Assembly (NCBI RefSeq): GCF_014656545.1 | Contig: NZ_BNDS01000038.1 | Location: 1 to 40,797, forward strand | DNA: 40,797 nucleotides | Source of the DNA: Neobacillus kokaensis | GTDB taxonomy: Bacteria; Bacillota; Bacilli; Bacillales; Cytobacillaceae | Reading direction: 5' to 3' | Shown here: piece after piece, positions 34,243 through 40,797 of the stretch | How positions within the stretch are numbered: the first letter of the stretch is position 1 | How the letters are laid out: every line of letters begins with the position of its first letter | The notes under the pieces: model-generated | Told to the model about the DNA's origin: nothing | Seen by the model: only the letters and a program-made list of their open reading frames with translations | Database searches by the model: none | Made by a program: the position numbers and the translations under genes

Positions 34243-35571
34243 TTACAACAAGTCAGCTGCCAACCTAGCCAAACCTGACCTCTCCCCTTTTAAAAGCTTT
34301 ACATGACCTGAAACAGTTTGGTTCTTAAATCTTTCAACAACATAGGTTAATCCATTATTGTAGGCATCAAGATACGGATGATCAATTTGTTCGGGGTCGC
34401 CCATCAGGACAATCTTACTGCCCTCACCGACACGGGTTAAAATCGTTTTCACTTCATGTTTTGTAAGATTTTGGGCCTCATCAATGATAATAAATTGTTT
34501 TGGAAGGCTTCTGCCGCGAATATACGTCAATGCCTCCACTTCAATAGAACCCATCCCTGCTAAAATTGCATCTAATTCCCCTGGCTTTTTTGTATTAAAT
34601 AGATATTCCAAATTATCGTAAATTGGCTGCATCCACGGTCTTAATTTTTCTTGCTTTTCTCCTGGTAAAAAGCCTAAATCTTTTCCCACCGGGACAATCG
34701 GCCTTGCAACTAATAATTTTTTAAACTCCCGAAAATCTTCAGTTTGCATTAATCCTGCTGCAAGAGCAAGCAATGTTTTTCCTGTACCAGCCTTCCCGAT
34801 TAAGGTAACGAGCGGTATGTCCTTGCGTAATAATAATTCGATTGCCATAGTTTGCTGCACATTTCTTGGATGAATGCCCCATACATGTTCTTGATTTAAT
34901 GCAAGTTTCTTTACCTTTTTACCGGTATGGTCTACCATACCAATTGCCGAAGCCGAACTGCCAAGTGCATCTTTGATAATAAGGAATTGATGTGGATAGT
35001 AGGAATATTTAACAATTTCTGTTAACAGTAGTTCCCCTTTATCATAAAATTGTTTGACTTTTTCAATTGGAACGTACACTTCAGAAAAACCAGTATAAAT
35101 GTGGTCAATTTCTACTACACGATCGTTTAAAAAATCCTCTGCAGTCATTCCCAGCGCATCTGCCTTTACTCGCACAAGCGCATCCTTACTTACAAGGATA
35201 ACAGGCTTACCGCCCTCTTTTGTTTGTTCTTCTAAGAATAAATTCTTTGCAACAGCAAGAATTCGATTATCATTCGTTTTTTCAACAAAAATATCTTGGA
35301 GCTCATGAAATGAGCGGTGATTAAGCTCGATTCTTATCGTTCCACCGTTCTCCAGAGGGATTTTTTCATGAAGCTTACCTGTAGCTCTAAGACCGTCTAT
35401 TAACCTTGATACATGCCTTGCATTCCTCCCTATTTCATCCATATACCTTTTCTTTGAGTCCACTTCCTCAAGGACTACAGCTGGAATCACAACTTCATTA
35501 TCTTCAAAGGAAAATATGGAATTCGGGTCTTGTAATAATACATTTGTATCTAAGACGTATATTTTACTCAA
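34243..35571 (-). CDS. ylaK: PhoH-type PIN-ATPase (YlaK)
   Basis: A 442-aa fusion of an N-terminal PIN nuclease-like domain and a C-terminal PhoH ATPase domain (PhoH2-type, linked to RNA metabolism). The PIN part starts MSKIYVLDTNVLLQDP with Asp8 and has AVVLEEVDSKKRYMDEIGRN, DNRILAVA. Walker A is GKAGTGKT (259-266), Walker B IIIDEAQ (361-367), followed by RVGEGSKIVLMGDPEQID. I start with TTG at 35571, which is seven bases after AGGAGG; this gives exactly the B. subtilis length. The 55-residue longer frame has no such site. It diverges from ylaJ. Confidence 0.92.
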   Translation of the reverse strand: MSKIYVLDTNVLLQDPNSIFSFEDNEVVIPAVVLEEVDSKKRYMDEIGRNARHVSRLIDGLRATGKLHEKIPLENGGTIRIELNHRSFHELQDIFVEKTNDNRILAVAKNLFLEEQTKEGGKPVILVSKDALVRVKADALGMTAEDFLNDRVVEIDHIYTGFSEVYVPIEKVKQFYDKGELLLTEIVKYSYYPHQFLIIKDALGSSASAIGMVDHTGKKVKKLALNQEHVWGIHPRNVQQTMAIELLLRKDIPLVTLIGKAGTGKTLLALAAGLMQTEDFREFKKLLVARPIVPVGKDLGFLPGEKQEKLRPWMQPIYDNLEYLFNTKKPGELDAILAGMGSIEVEALTYIRGRSLPKQFIIIDEAQNLTKHEVKTILTRVGEGSKIVLMGDPEQIDHPYLDAYNNGLTYVVERFKNQTVSGHVKLLKGERSGLARLAADLL

Positions 35572-35761
35572 AGCAACGCCTCCTGGTTCACATGGTGTAA
35601 GACCAATTAATAGATTTTGCCAACCCCTTAAATGGATGGGACATTGGTAAAATATATGTTTATTGGAATAAAGATAGAAGGAAATCCGCACAATAAATGT
35701 GAGTGAATAATAGTTGTTTACTTCGAGAAGAGACAAGAAGGCAAATGGAGGCTGATATTAA

Positions 35762-36346
35762 ATGAAAAAAATTTTAGCTGCGATGGTTATATGTTTTTTC
35801 TTAGCCGGATGCAATAACGATAATCAAAATGCCGAAACTAAAAAACAATCATTAGTTAACGTCAAAAACAGCTACATCGAAAACGTGGACAGGAAGTCTG
35901 GCCAAGAAATTTCAAAACGATTAGTGGACCTTGCAACAAGTATCCCTAACGTAAATGATGCAACAGCGGTAGTATTAGGAAGATATGCGATTGTGGGAAT
36001 TGATGTAAATGCCAAACTCGACCGTTCACAGGTTGGAACCATTAAATATTCTGTTGCGGAAAGCTTAAAGAAAGACCCTTATGGCGCTAATGCAGTAGTA
36101 GTAGCTGACCCGGATACAACCCAAAGATTAAGAGAAATACAGTCCGATATTAAAAACAATAGACCGATTCAGGGGATCATGGAGGAGCTTGCAGACGTTG
36201 CCGGACGTTTAATGCCAGAAATACCAGGTGACTTAATCACACCCAATCCAAAAAGAGCAACTGATAAGCCGGACAACAATCTCGATACAAATGAAGAGGA
36301 CAAATTAAAAAAGGAACAAGAAAAACAATCTAATTATCATAAATAA
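35762..36346 (+). CDS. ylaJ: YhcN/YlaJ-family sporulation lipoprotein
   Basis: A 194-aa lipoprotein. The signal peptide MKKILAAMVICFFLAGCNND has its lipobox LAGC (Cys17). The conserved domain shows LVDLATSIPNVNDATAVVLG, then GRYAIVGIDVNAKLDRSQVG and AVVVADPDTTQRLREIQSDI. The family occurs in spore formers and members are found in the spore membrane or needed for germination. The tail is charged and rich in Lys, Asp and Asn. ATG at 35762 follows AATGGAGGCTG. It faces away from ylaK. Role inferred from the family. Confidence 0.9.
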   Translation: MKKILAAMVICFFLAGCNNDNQNAETKKQSLVNVKNSYIENVDRKSGQEISKRLVDLATSIPNVNDATAVVLGRYAIVGIDVNAKLDRSQVGTIKYSVAESLKKDPYGANAVVVADPDTTQRLREIQSDIKNNRPIQGIMEELADVAGRLMPEIPGDLITPNPKRATDKPDNNLDTNEEDKLKKEQEKQSNYHK

Positions 36347-36469
36347 TAGTTAACGAAAAAAGTATCCCAATGTACACGCTCAAAAAATAAGGTGAAGTTC
36401 GTTACACGACATGTATGGGAGGAGCACAATGAAAAGGTAAGGTAAAATCGTTTATCAAAATCGGGTAAA

Positions 36470-36667
36470 ATGCTTTATAAATTCAGAAAAAAAATGAGCG
36501 AAGTTTCGCAAACTCGGGAAGAGCTGCATGGGCTTCGCTATTGCCGGTTACGGGGATTGATGAATGCAAGTGAACAGGCTCTGCTTACCGTAGCTTGCCA
36601 AAATATAAAAAAGATTGCAACACACTTGGCAAGTTTAGAAAAAGTGTGTAGCATTACTTTAGGTTGA
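36470..36667 (+). pseudogene. IS1182-like transposase, 3' remnant
   Basis: A 65-codon frame whose last ~50 residues read ELHGLRYCRLRGLMNASEQA, then LLTVACQNIKKIATHLA. This is the typical C-terminus of IS1182-family (DDE) transposases. The N-terminal and catalytic parts are absent, and the first residues (YKFRKKMSEVSQT) are degenerate. The frame starts with ATG but has no ribosome site, so it is a relic, not an active gene. Inverted repeats of the insertion sequence could not be identified. It sits five bases before a dispersed palindromic repeat. Confidence 0.65.
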
Positions 36668-36672
36668 TTGCC

Positions 36673-36898
36673 TTCCTGTTGGTTGGAGCGGAGGACACTT
36701 GACTCCTTGCGGGATCGAGAGGTCACGGGAGACCCCGCAGGCGCCCAAGCGCTGAGGAGGCTCCCGGACCTCCCCGCGGAAAGCAAGAGCCCGGAGCGGA
36801 AATCAACAGGCCTGTTAGCAGGGACAATCTTTTAATAAATATCGATATTATGTTCAAAAAAAATTGCCGAGAAAAATACCCTTTCTCGACAATCTGAG
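36673..36898. repeat. Palindromic dispersed repeat, copy 1 (with terminator)
   Basis: Inverted copy of 40603-40797. It begins TTCCTGTTGGTTGGAGCGG and ends ...TTTCTCGACAATCTGAG. The core is bounded by CCTGTTGATT/AATCAACAGG-like ends (near-perfect inverted repeats) and is G+C-rich, unlike its surroundings. Relative to copy 2 it has 38 extra bases (36721-36758), bounded by short AGG repeats. Its right end (36864-36892) is an 11-bp hairpin that fits a terminator for the PNPOx-fold gene on the minus strand. Confidence 0.9.
36854..36892 (-). terminator. Terminator inside repeat copy 1
   Basis: Stem TTGCCGAGAAA (36864-36874) with TTTCTCGACAA (36882-36892), one G:T pair, followed on the minus strand by a run of eight T (36863-36856). 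It stops transcripts of the PNPOx-fold gene, 18 bp past its stop. Confidence 0.8.
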
Positions 36899-36909
36899 CT
36901 TAGTTTGCA

Positions 36910-37404
36910 CTAAGCTTTTTTCATTGCATCCATGACTTGTTTATCCAGCCGTTCTGCTGCTCTTTTATCGTATGTTTTATCATATTGTACTTCAGAAACA
37001 ATTTTAGATCCATAAAACATAACATCTCGTACTTCTTTAATTGATACTTCAATTAAAGCAAGCTTTAACGGAACGTCCTGGAGTCTCTCCTCTTTCATTA
37101 CAGCATCCCCTGCAATTGAGTATGTAGATTCATTTGCGATCAAATTAATGACCACTTTGTTGTTCTTCGCAATATTTTCAAGAATTCGTGAACGATTATC
37201 AACAGCAAAATAAATGGTGCTATCATCCTTTGCTAACACCCATGAAATGGCGCTTACATTCGGACCGCCTGTTTCATAATCAATGGTTGCTAATGTCACA
37301 AATCTTTCTTTTTGTAATTCATCATATAAAGGCTGAATCAGCCTCGGTTCTACTTGGTTTGCCATTTTCCCTAACTCCTTTATTCTTTCCTCATTTGATA
37401 ACAT
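36910..37404 (-). CDS. Pyridoxamine 5'-phosphate oxidase-fold (FMN-binding split barrel) protein
   Basis: A 164-aa protein of the PNPOx-like split-barrel fold, which often binds flavins, F420 or heme. The N-terminal region has LYDELQKERFVTLATIDYET, then GGPNVSAISWVLA and YFAVDNRSRILENIAKNNKV, which match the fold. The C-terminal helix is charged. Substrate is not known, and true PNPOx activity in vitamin B6 synthesis is unlikely from size. ATG at 37404 lies behind a weak AAGGAG-type site. It diverges from ylaI. Confidence 0.82.
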   Translation of the reverse strand: MLSNEERIKELGKMANQVEPRLIQPLYDELQKERFVTLATIDYETGGPNVSAISWVLAKDDSTIYFAVDNRSRILENIAKNNKVVINLIANESTYSIAGDAVMKEERLQDVPLKLALIEVSIKEVRDVMFYGSKIVSEVQYDKTYDKRAAERLDKQVMDAMKKA

Positions 37405-37460
37405 ACAGTTATTCTCATATTACTACTATGGCGATTTTTCAGCAACTTAAACACATGTTA

Positions 37461-37490
37461 TTACCAAGTATGCTAATACCATGGTATATT
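37461..37490 (+). promoter_or_regulatory. Putative ylaI promoter with palindrome
   Basis: TTACCA (37461-37466) and TATATT (37485-37490) at 18-bp spacing fit a sigma-A promoter 42 bp before ylaI. A perfect 12-bp palindrome ATACCATGGTAT (37476-37487) lies in the spacer and could be an operator. Both are pattern-based only. Confidence 0.4.
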
Positions 37491-37531
37491 ATAAATAATC
37501 TTTTAAGTAAATAATTTAAAGAGGTGCCCTA

Positions 37532-37732
37532 ATGAGAGTAAAGTGTGTAATTTGTGATAAAATCGATACGCTTGACGATGAATCGATAATTGCCAAGCGG
37601 CTTCGAAATCGTCCAATTCATACATATATGTGTTCAGATTGTCATGATCGCATTCGTGATAAAACAAATGCCCGTATAGAAACCGGAAATTTCAGGCTAT
37701 ATCGCTCAAGGCCAGATAAGGATGAATGGTGA
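37532..37732 (+). CDS. ylaI: Small zinc-finger-type protein YlaI
   Basis: A 66-aa protein with two CxxC pairs: CVICDK (Cys5, Cys8) and CSDCHD (Cys34, Cys37 region), likely a zinc ribbon. The C-terminus is basic (RFRLYRSRPDK-like). Length and CxxC spacing match YlaI of B. subtilis (DUF2197 type). Function is unknown; RNA or protein binding is possible. ATG at 37532 follows AGAGGTGC. It converges on an unknown gene through a strong terminator. Confidence 0.88.
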   Translation: MRVKCVICDKIDTLDDESIIAKRLRNRPIHTYMCSDCHDRIRDKTNARIETGNFRLYRSRPDKDEW

Positions 37733-37734
37733 AT

Positions 37735-37781
37735 AAAAAAGCCTCATGTCTTTCTTTATTGAAAGAACATGAGGCTTTTTT
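37735..37781. terminator. Bidirectional terminator after ylaI
   Basis: Long stem AAAAAAGCCTCATGT (37735-37749) with ACATGAGGCTTTTTT (37767-37781), extended by a CTTTC/GAAAG inner stem. Strong in both directions, between two convergent genes. Confidence 0.92.
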
Positions 37782-37782
37782 A

Positions 37783-38073
37783 TTATTCTTCTTCCGGGTA
37801 GTTTACATATTTATCCGGCTCCAGATTAATTTGATTAAGCATAATCTCAATTAACTCACGTGGAAAACGTGTTTTTTTGCTTTCATTTTCATGGTAATAG
37901 GTAACATAATACAAAACATCATCAACAGTAATATCGATATTACTAATTTTGTACTCGGAAAGCATTTCTTCAAAATGATTTTTCGTTTCCACAGCAGCCG
38001 TATCTTCCGGACGTGCATCACAAACAACCTTAATTGTCAGCCAATTATATAAAACATCCTGTACCGAACCCAT
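37783..38073 (-). CDS. Conserved hypothetical protein, 96 aa
   Basis: Not recognised as a named family. The 96-aa product is acidic and soluble, predicted alpha/beta, with DVLYNWLTIKVVCDARPEDT at the start and ISNIDITVDDVLYYVTYYHE in the middle. There are no membrane segments or metal motifs. It lies 15 bp after ylaH, so it is probably co-transcribed with typA and ylaH. ATG at 38073 has AGAGGAA close by (short spacing). Confidence 0.75.
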   Translation of the reverse strand: MGSVQDVLYNWLTIKVVCDARPEDTAAVETKNHFEEMLSEYKISNIDITVDDVLYYVTYYHENESKKTRFPRELIEIMLNQINLEPDKYVNYPEEE

Positions 38074-38088
38074 TTCCTCTAACCCCCG

Positions 38089-38403
38089 TTATTTTGCCTC
38101 GGCTTTCTGTTTTTTTGATTGGTTTAAACGTACTTTGTAAATGATTAAAATCAAAGCCGCTACAACTAAACCTTCAGCCACCGGAAGAAAGACCCCAAAA
38201 AAAGTAAAGATTGTACACCCCAGGATTAAAAACGTATAAATGATTATGTTTTTTCCTAGCGGCAGTTTCTTTGCAAATCCCAGTTTAAAAACGATAATAG
38301 ATAGAATCACAATGGTAAGGTAAAGAAGCCACATGCCAACCTTTGGCTGTTCATTCACTTTATATAATGCAGCAAAGAAGGAAAGCCTGTCACCGACATC
38401 CAT
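38089..38403 (-). CDS. ylaH: YlaH-like membrane protein
   Basis: A 104-aa membrane protein with three hydrophobic helices (about 25-42, 51-71, 73-88) and a short basic tail (KVRLNQSKKQKAEAK). The N-terminal DVGDRLSFFAALYKVNEQPK is typical of YlaH. It lies 15 bp after typA in the same operon. Function unknown. Confidence 0.87.
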   Translation of the reverse strand: MDVGDRLSFFAALYKVNEQPKVGMWLLYLTIVILSIIVFKLGFAKKLPLGKNIIIYTFLILGCTIFTFFGVFLPVAEGLVVAALILIIYKVRLNQSKKQKAEAK

Positions 38404-38418
38404 GTTTTATAACCTCCA

Positions 38419-40257
38419 CTAGCTCATTTCAGCATATTTTTTCTTTTTTGCCATCTTTTCACGTTCGTTTTTATCCAAAATTTTCTTCCTTAAACGGATG
38501 GATTTTGGTGTGACCTCACAATATTCATCTTCATTTAAATACTCTAAAGATTCTTCAAGCGTTAAGATCCGAGGCTTTTTAATCACAGATGTTTGGTCTT
38601 TTGTTGCAGAACGAACGTTAGTCGCTTGTTTCACTTTTGTAATGTTAACAGCTAAATCATTTTCCCGAGTATTTTCACCTACAATCATACCTTCATAGAT
38701 TTCTGTTCCAGGTTCAACAAAAATTGTTCCACGGTCTTCTACCTGCATTATACCATAAGTAGAGGCTTTTCCAGATTCCATTGAAACAAGAACCCCATTC
38801 CGTCTTCCGCCAACTTGGCCAGATAGCATTGGCTGATAACTGTCAAAAGTATGATTAATAATTCCGTATCCGCGTGTAAGTGTTAAAAACTCAGTTGTAT
38901 AACCAATTAATCCCCTTGCAGGAACATTAAAGATTAACCGAACCTGGCCATTACCGTTATTTATCATATCCAATAGTTCACCTTTACGAGCACCAATGGA
39001 TTCCATTACAGAACCAGTATGGTCTTCAGGAACATCTATTTGAACTCTTTCAACTGGTTCACAGCGCACCCCGTCAATTTCCTTAACGATAACTTCAGGT
39101 TTTGATACCTGCAGTTCATACCCTTCGCGGCGCATATTTTCAATTAAAATGGATAGATGCAATTCTCCGCGCCCGGAAACAATCCAAGCATCTGGCGATT
39201 CCGTATTTTCAACCCGCAGGCTGACATCTGTGTGTAATTGTGCAAGCAGTCTCTCTTCTACTTTCCTTGCTGTTAAATACTTTCCTTCTCGTCCGGCAAA
39301 TGGGCTGTTATTAACTGCAAAAGTCATTTGAAGCGTCGGTTCATCAATTCTTAATACCGGCAGGGCTTCCTGATGTTCAACTGGACAGACTGTCTCACCA
39401 ACGTTAATATCTTCCATTCCAGAGACAGCTACTAAATCCCCGGCTTTTGCCTCCTCAATTTCTAAGCGTTTTAAACCAAAGAAACCGAGAATTTTCGTAA
39501 CCCGAAATGGTTTGACTGAACCATCCAATTTCATTAAGGCAACCTGCTGTCCCACTTTCATCGTCCCGCGGAACACTCTGCCGATCCCAATTCGGCCGAC
39601 ATATTCATTATAATCCAATAGCGCTACTTGAAATTGGAGCGGTTCTTCACTGTTATCAACAGGTGCAGGGATATGTTCAATAATTGCCTCATATAGCGAC
39701 TGCATGTTATCATCCTGTTTTTCTGGATCAAGACTAGCCGTTCCATTTATTCCTGAAGCATAGATAACCGGAAATTCTATTTGTTCTTCATTCGCACCCA
39801 GTTCGATAAATAAATCAATAACCTCATCGACAACCTCAGCAGGACGGGCAAAATCTCGGTCAATTTTATTTACAACTACAATTGGTGCTATATTTTGTTC
39901 TAAAGCTTTCTTCAGAACAAAACGAGTTTGCGGCATGCAGCCTTCATAGGCATCCACCACCAGCAGAACGCCATCGACCATTCGCATAATCCGCTCTACC
40001 TCTCCGCCAAAGTCAGCATGTCCAGGAGTATCTAAGATATTAATTCGTGTATCTTTATATTGAATTGCGGTATTTTTAGCTAAGATTGTAATTCCACGTT
40101 CTCTTTCTATATCATTTGAATCCATTGCGCGTTCTTCAACATGTTCATTTGAACGAAAAATTCCTGATTGTTTTAACAATTGGTCAACCAATGTTGTTTT
40201 ACCATGGTCAACGTGTGCAATAATGGCAATATTTCTAATATCTTCTCTTTTTTTCAA
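38419..40257 (-). CDS. typA: Ribosome-associated GTPase TypA/BipA (YlaG)
   Basis: Translational GTPase needed for ribosome assembly at low temperature and under stress. The 612-aa protein carries all G motifs: G1 AHVDHGKTT (14-22), G3 DTPGHADFGGE, G4 NKIDRD, and the BipA-type ERERGITILAKNTAI switch region. Domains follow EF-G order (G, II, III, V) with a unique C-terminal domain (about 490-600, beginning near LTLTRGYGIINH). It starts with TTG at 40257 behind AGGAGTGGGACAC. A promoter with TGGTATAAT on the minus strand (40321-40329) lies upstream. Confidence 0.96.
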   Translation of the reverse strand: MKKREDIRNIAIIAHVDHGKTTLVDQLLKQSGIFRSNEHVEERAMDSNDIERERGITILAKNTAIQYKDTRINILDTPGHADFGGEVERIMRMVDGVLLVVDAYEGCMPQTRFVLKKALEQNIAPIVVVNKIDRDFARPAEVVDEVIDLFIELGANEEQIEFPVIYASGINGTASLDPEKQDDNMQSLYEAIIEHIPAPVDNSEEPLQFQVALLDYNEYVGRIGIGRVFRGTMKVGQQVALMKLDGSVKPFRVTKILGFFGLKRLEIEEAKAGDLVAVSGMEDINVGETVCPVEHQEALPVLRIDEPTLQMTFAVNNSPFAGREGKYLTARKVEERLLAQLHTDVSLRVENTESPDAWIVSGRGELHLSILIENMRREGYELQVSKPEVIVKEIDGVRCEPVERVQIDVPEDHTGSVMESIGARKGELLDMINNGNGQVRLIFNVPARGLIGYTTEFLTLTRGYGIINHTFDSYQPMLSGQVGGRRNGVLVSMESGKASTYGIMQVEDRGTIFVEPGTEIYEGMIVGENTRENDLAVNITKVKQATNVRSATKDQTSVIKKPRILTLEESLEYLNEDEYCEVTPKSIRLRKKILDKNEREKMAKKKKYAEMS

Positions 40258-40320
40258 AGTGTCCCACTCCTATTTATAAAAAACTCTTCAGTTGTATATA
40301 GTTTCATGCGCAACTAAAAC

Positions 40321-40329
40321 ATTATACCA
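40321..40329 (-). promoter_or_regulatory. Extended -10 promoter of typA
   Basis: On the minus strand TGGTATAAT is a perfect extended -10 element, 64 bp before the typA start. A weak TTAGTT lies 17 bp upstream as possible -35. Confidence 0.55.
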
Positions 40330-40397
40330 TAATAAGAGTGGAAAACTAAAAACTTTTTCGGTAAAATAATAATAAATTGAGGTATAAGGAGAAAAAA

Positions 40398-40583
40398 ATG
40401 ATGCAAATAAAATGGTCGTTACTACTTTATGCAATATTGGCTGCTGTAAGCATTATGGGGATTGGTGTGGCCATTGCGGAAAAAAGCTTAATCGGAATAG
40501 CCGGCTGTATCATTGTGCTGATTGCTATTATGGGGATGGGATTTAAAACAAAAAAGAAATTGCGAGAACGAGGAGAATTATAA
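40398..40583 (+). CDS. ylaF: YlaF / DUF5325 small membrane protein
   Basis: A 61-aa protein of two membrane helices (about 6-24 and 30-50) with a basic C-terminus (KTKKKLRERGEL). Place and size match ylaF, divergent from typA. ATG at 40398 (or the adjacent ATG at 40401) follows TAAGGAGAAAA; the 21 bases before it in frame are leader. Function unknown. Confidence 0.85.
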   Translation: MMQIKWSLLLYAILAAVSIMGIGVAIAEKSLIGIAGCIIVLIAIMGMGFKTKKKLRERGEL

Positions 40584-40585
40584 AA

Positions 40586-40604
40586 AGAAGCCTATTGGGC
40601 TTCT
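40586..40604 (+). terminator. Short hairpin after ylaF
   Basis: 7-bp stem AGAAGCC (40586-40592) and GGCTTCT (40598-40604) with a 5-base loop, three bases after the ylaF stop. It has no T-run; the repeat hairpin just downstream supplies one. Confidence 0.5.
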
Positions 40605-40797
40605 CAGATTGTCGAGAAAGGGTATTTTTCTCGGCAATTTTTTTATTTTATCTGAACATAATACCATTATTTATTAAAAGATTGTCCATGCTAACAGGCC
40701 TGTTGATTTCCGCTCCAGGCACTTGCTTTCCGCGGGGAGGTCCGGGAGCCTCTCGATCCCGCAGGAGTCAAGTGCTCTCCGCTCCAATCAACAGGAA
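40603..40797. repeat. Palindromic dispersed repeat, copy 2 (cut by window end)
   Basis: Inverted copy of 36673-36898, about 3.7 kb away, running off the window. It has, from the ylaF side: a terminator hairpin (40609-40619 with 40627-40637, then seven T), an AT-rich link, and the G+C-rich core bounded by CCTGTTGATT (40697-40706) and AATCAACAGG (40786-40795). Inside are the nested inverted pairs GCACTTG/CAAGTGC and GCGGGGA/TCCCGC, so the strand can fold into one long hairpin. Confidence 0.9.
40609..40644 (+). terminator. Terminator inside repeat copy 2
   Basis: 11-bp stem TTGTCGAGAAA (40609-40619) and TTTCTCGGCAA (40627-40637) with one G:T pair, followed by seven T. It ends ylaF transcripts and equals the hairpin of copy 1. 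Confidence 0.85.

Larger units (their letters stand above)
36347..36909. other. Gene-free 563-bp tract with mobile-element debris
   Basis: Between ylaJ and the PNPOx-fold gene. In order it holds an unassigned AT-rich part (36347-36469), a transposase remnant (36470-36667), and a palindromic repeat ending in a terminator (36673-36898). B. subtilis has ylaI close by in this position. Confidence 0.7.

Noticed and set aside
36538..36786. 82-codon minus-strand frame across the transposase remnant and repeat
   Set aside because: It runs through two unrelated elements, has composition set by the G+C-rich repeat, and no ribosome site.
37476..37487. Palindrome ATACCATGGTAT as a known operator (e.g. 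Fur, PerR, Zur)
   Set aside because: It is perfect but does not fit those consensus sites; kept only as a low-interest finding.
1..40797. CRISPR arrays, tRNA or rRNA genes, prophage
   Set aside because: No regularly spaced repeats, no cloverleaf or rRNA sequence, and no phage structural genes were seen on either strand.

Overview
The window is chromosomal DNA from an endospore-forming, aerobic member of the Bacillaceae (AT-rich, strong AGGAGG-type ribosome sites, frequent TTG/GTG starts). The gene order is the yllA-ylb-cta-pyc-ftsW-yla block of Bacillus subtilis, read here in reverse orientation. Bacillithiol synthesis (bshC) and sporulation genes (gerR, ylbJ, ylaJ, and a csfG-like small RNA) fit this. 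No phage, CRISPR array, rRNA or tRNA was seen. The species cannot be fixed from the sequence alone.

Layout. 0-6.3 kb (- strand): bshC, a small membrane protein, panE, then a three-gene biotin-dependent acyl-CoA carboxylase (beta subunit, 70-aa biotin carrier, biotin carboxylase) with a likely CcpA (cre) site upstream. 6.5-9.4 kb: ylbP, gerR, an enoyl-CoA hydratase family gene and ylbN-rpmF. 9.6-20.1 kb: tmcAL (ylbM), ylbL, ylbK, ylbJ, coaD, rsmD, the small RNA, ylbG, ricF, a lipoprotein, ylbE, ylbD, ylbC, ylbB and ylbA. 20.1-28.3 kb: the caa3 cytochrome oxidase module, with a DUF420 gene, ctaG, F, E, D, C and B on the minus strand and heme A synthase ctaA divergent. A 595-bp regulatory gap with two ResD-like boxes separates ctaB from ctaA. 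28.3-40.6 kb: pyruvate carboxylase, ftsW, ylaN, ylaL, phoH (ylaK), ylaJ, a mobile-element scar, a PNPOx-fold gene, ylaI, an unknown gene, ylaH, typA and ylaF.

How the parts work together. CtaB and CtaA make heme O and then heme A for the oxidase formed by CtaC-F, with CtaG and the DUF420 protein as accessory factors. CoaD and PanE belong to pantothenate/CoA synthesis, and the carboxylase and enoyl-CoA hydratase act on CoA thioesters. Pyc refills the TCA cycle. TypA, RsmD, L32, TmcAL and YlbN belong to the translation apparatus.

Most notable features outside the ordinary genes: (i) a highly structured + strand small RNA at 15488-15636 with a sigma-F-type promoter and a strong terminator; (ii) two inverted copies of a palindromic, terminator-containing repeat (36673-36898 and 40603-40797) flanking the yla genes, one next to an IS1182-like transposase remnant; (iii) a probable CTG start codon for ylbC; (iv) a GC-rich island between ylbK and ylbJ; (v) a cre-like site before the carboxylase operon. 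I found no clear case of a wholly new multi-gene system; the repeat family and the small RNA are the best candidates for follow-up.
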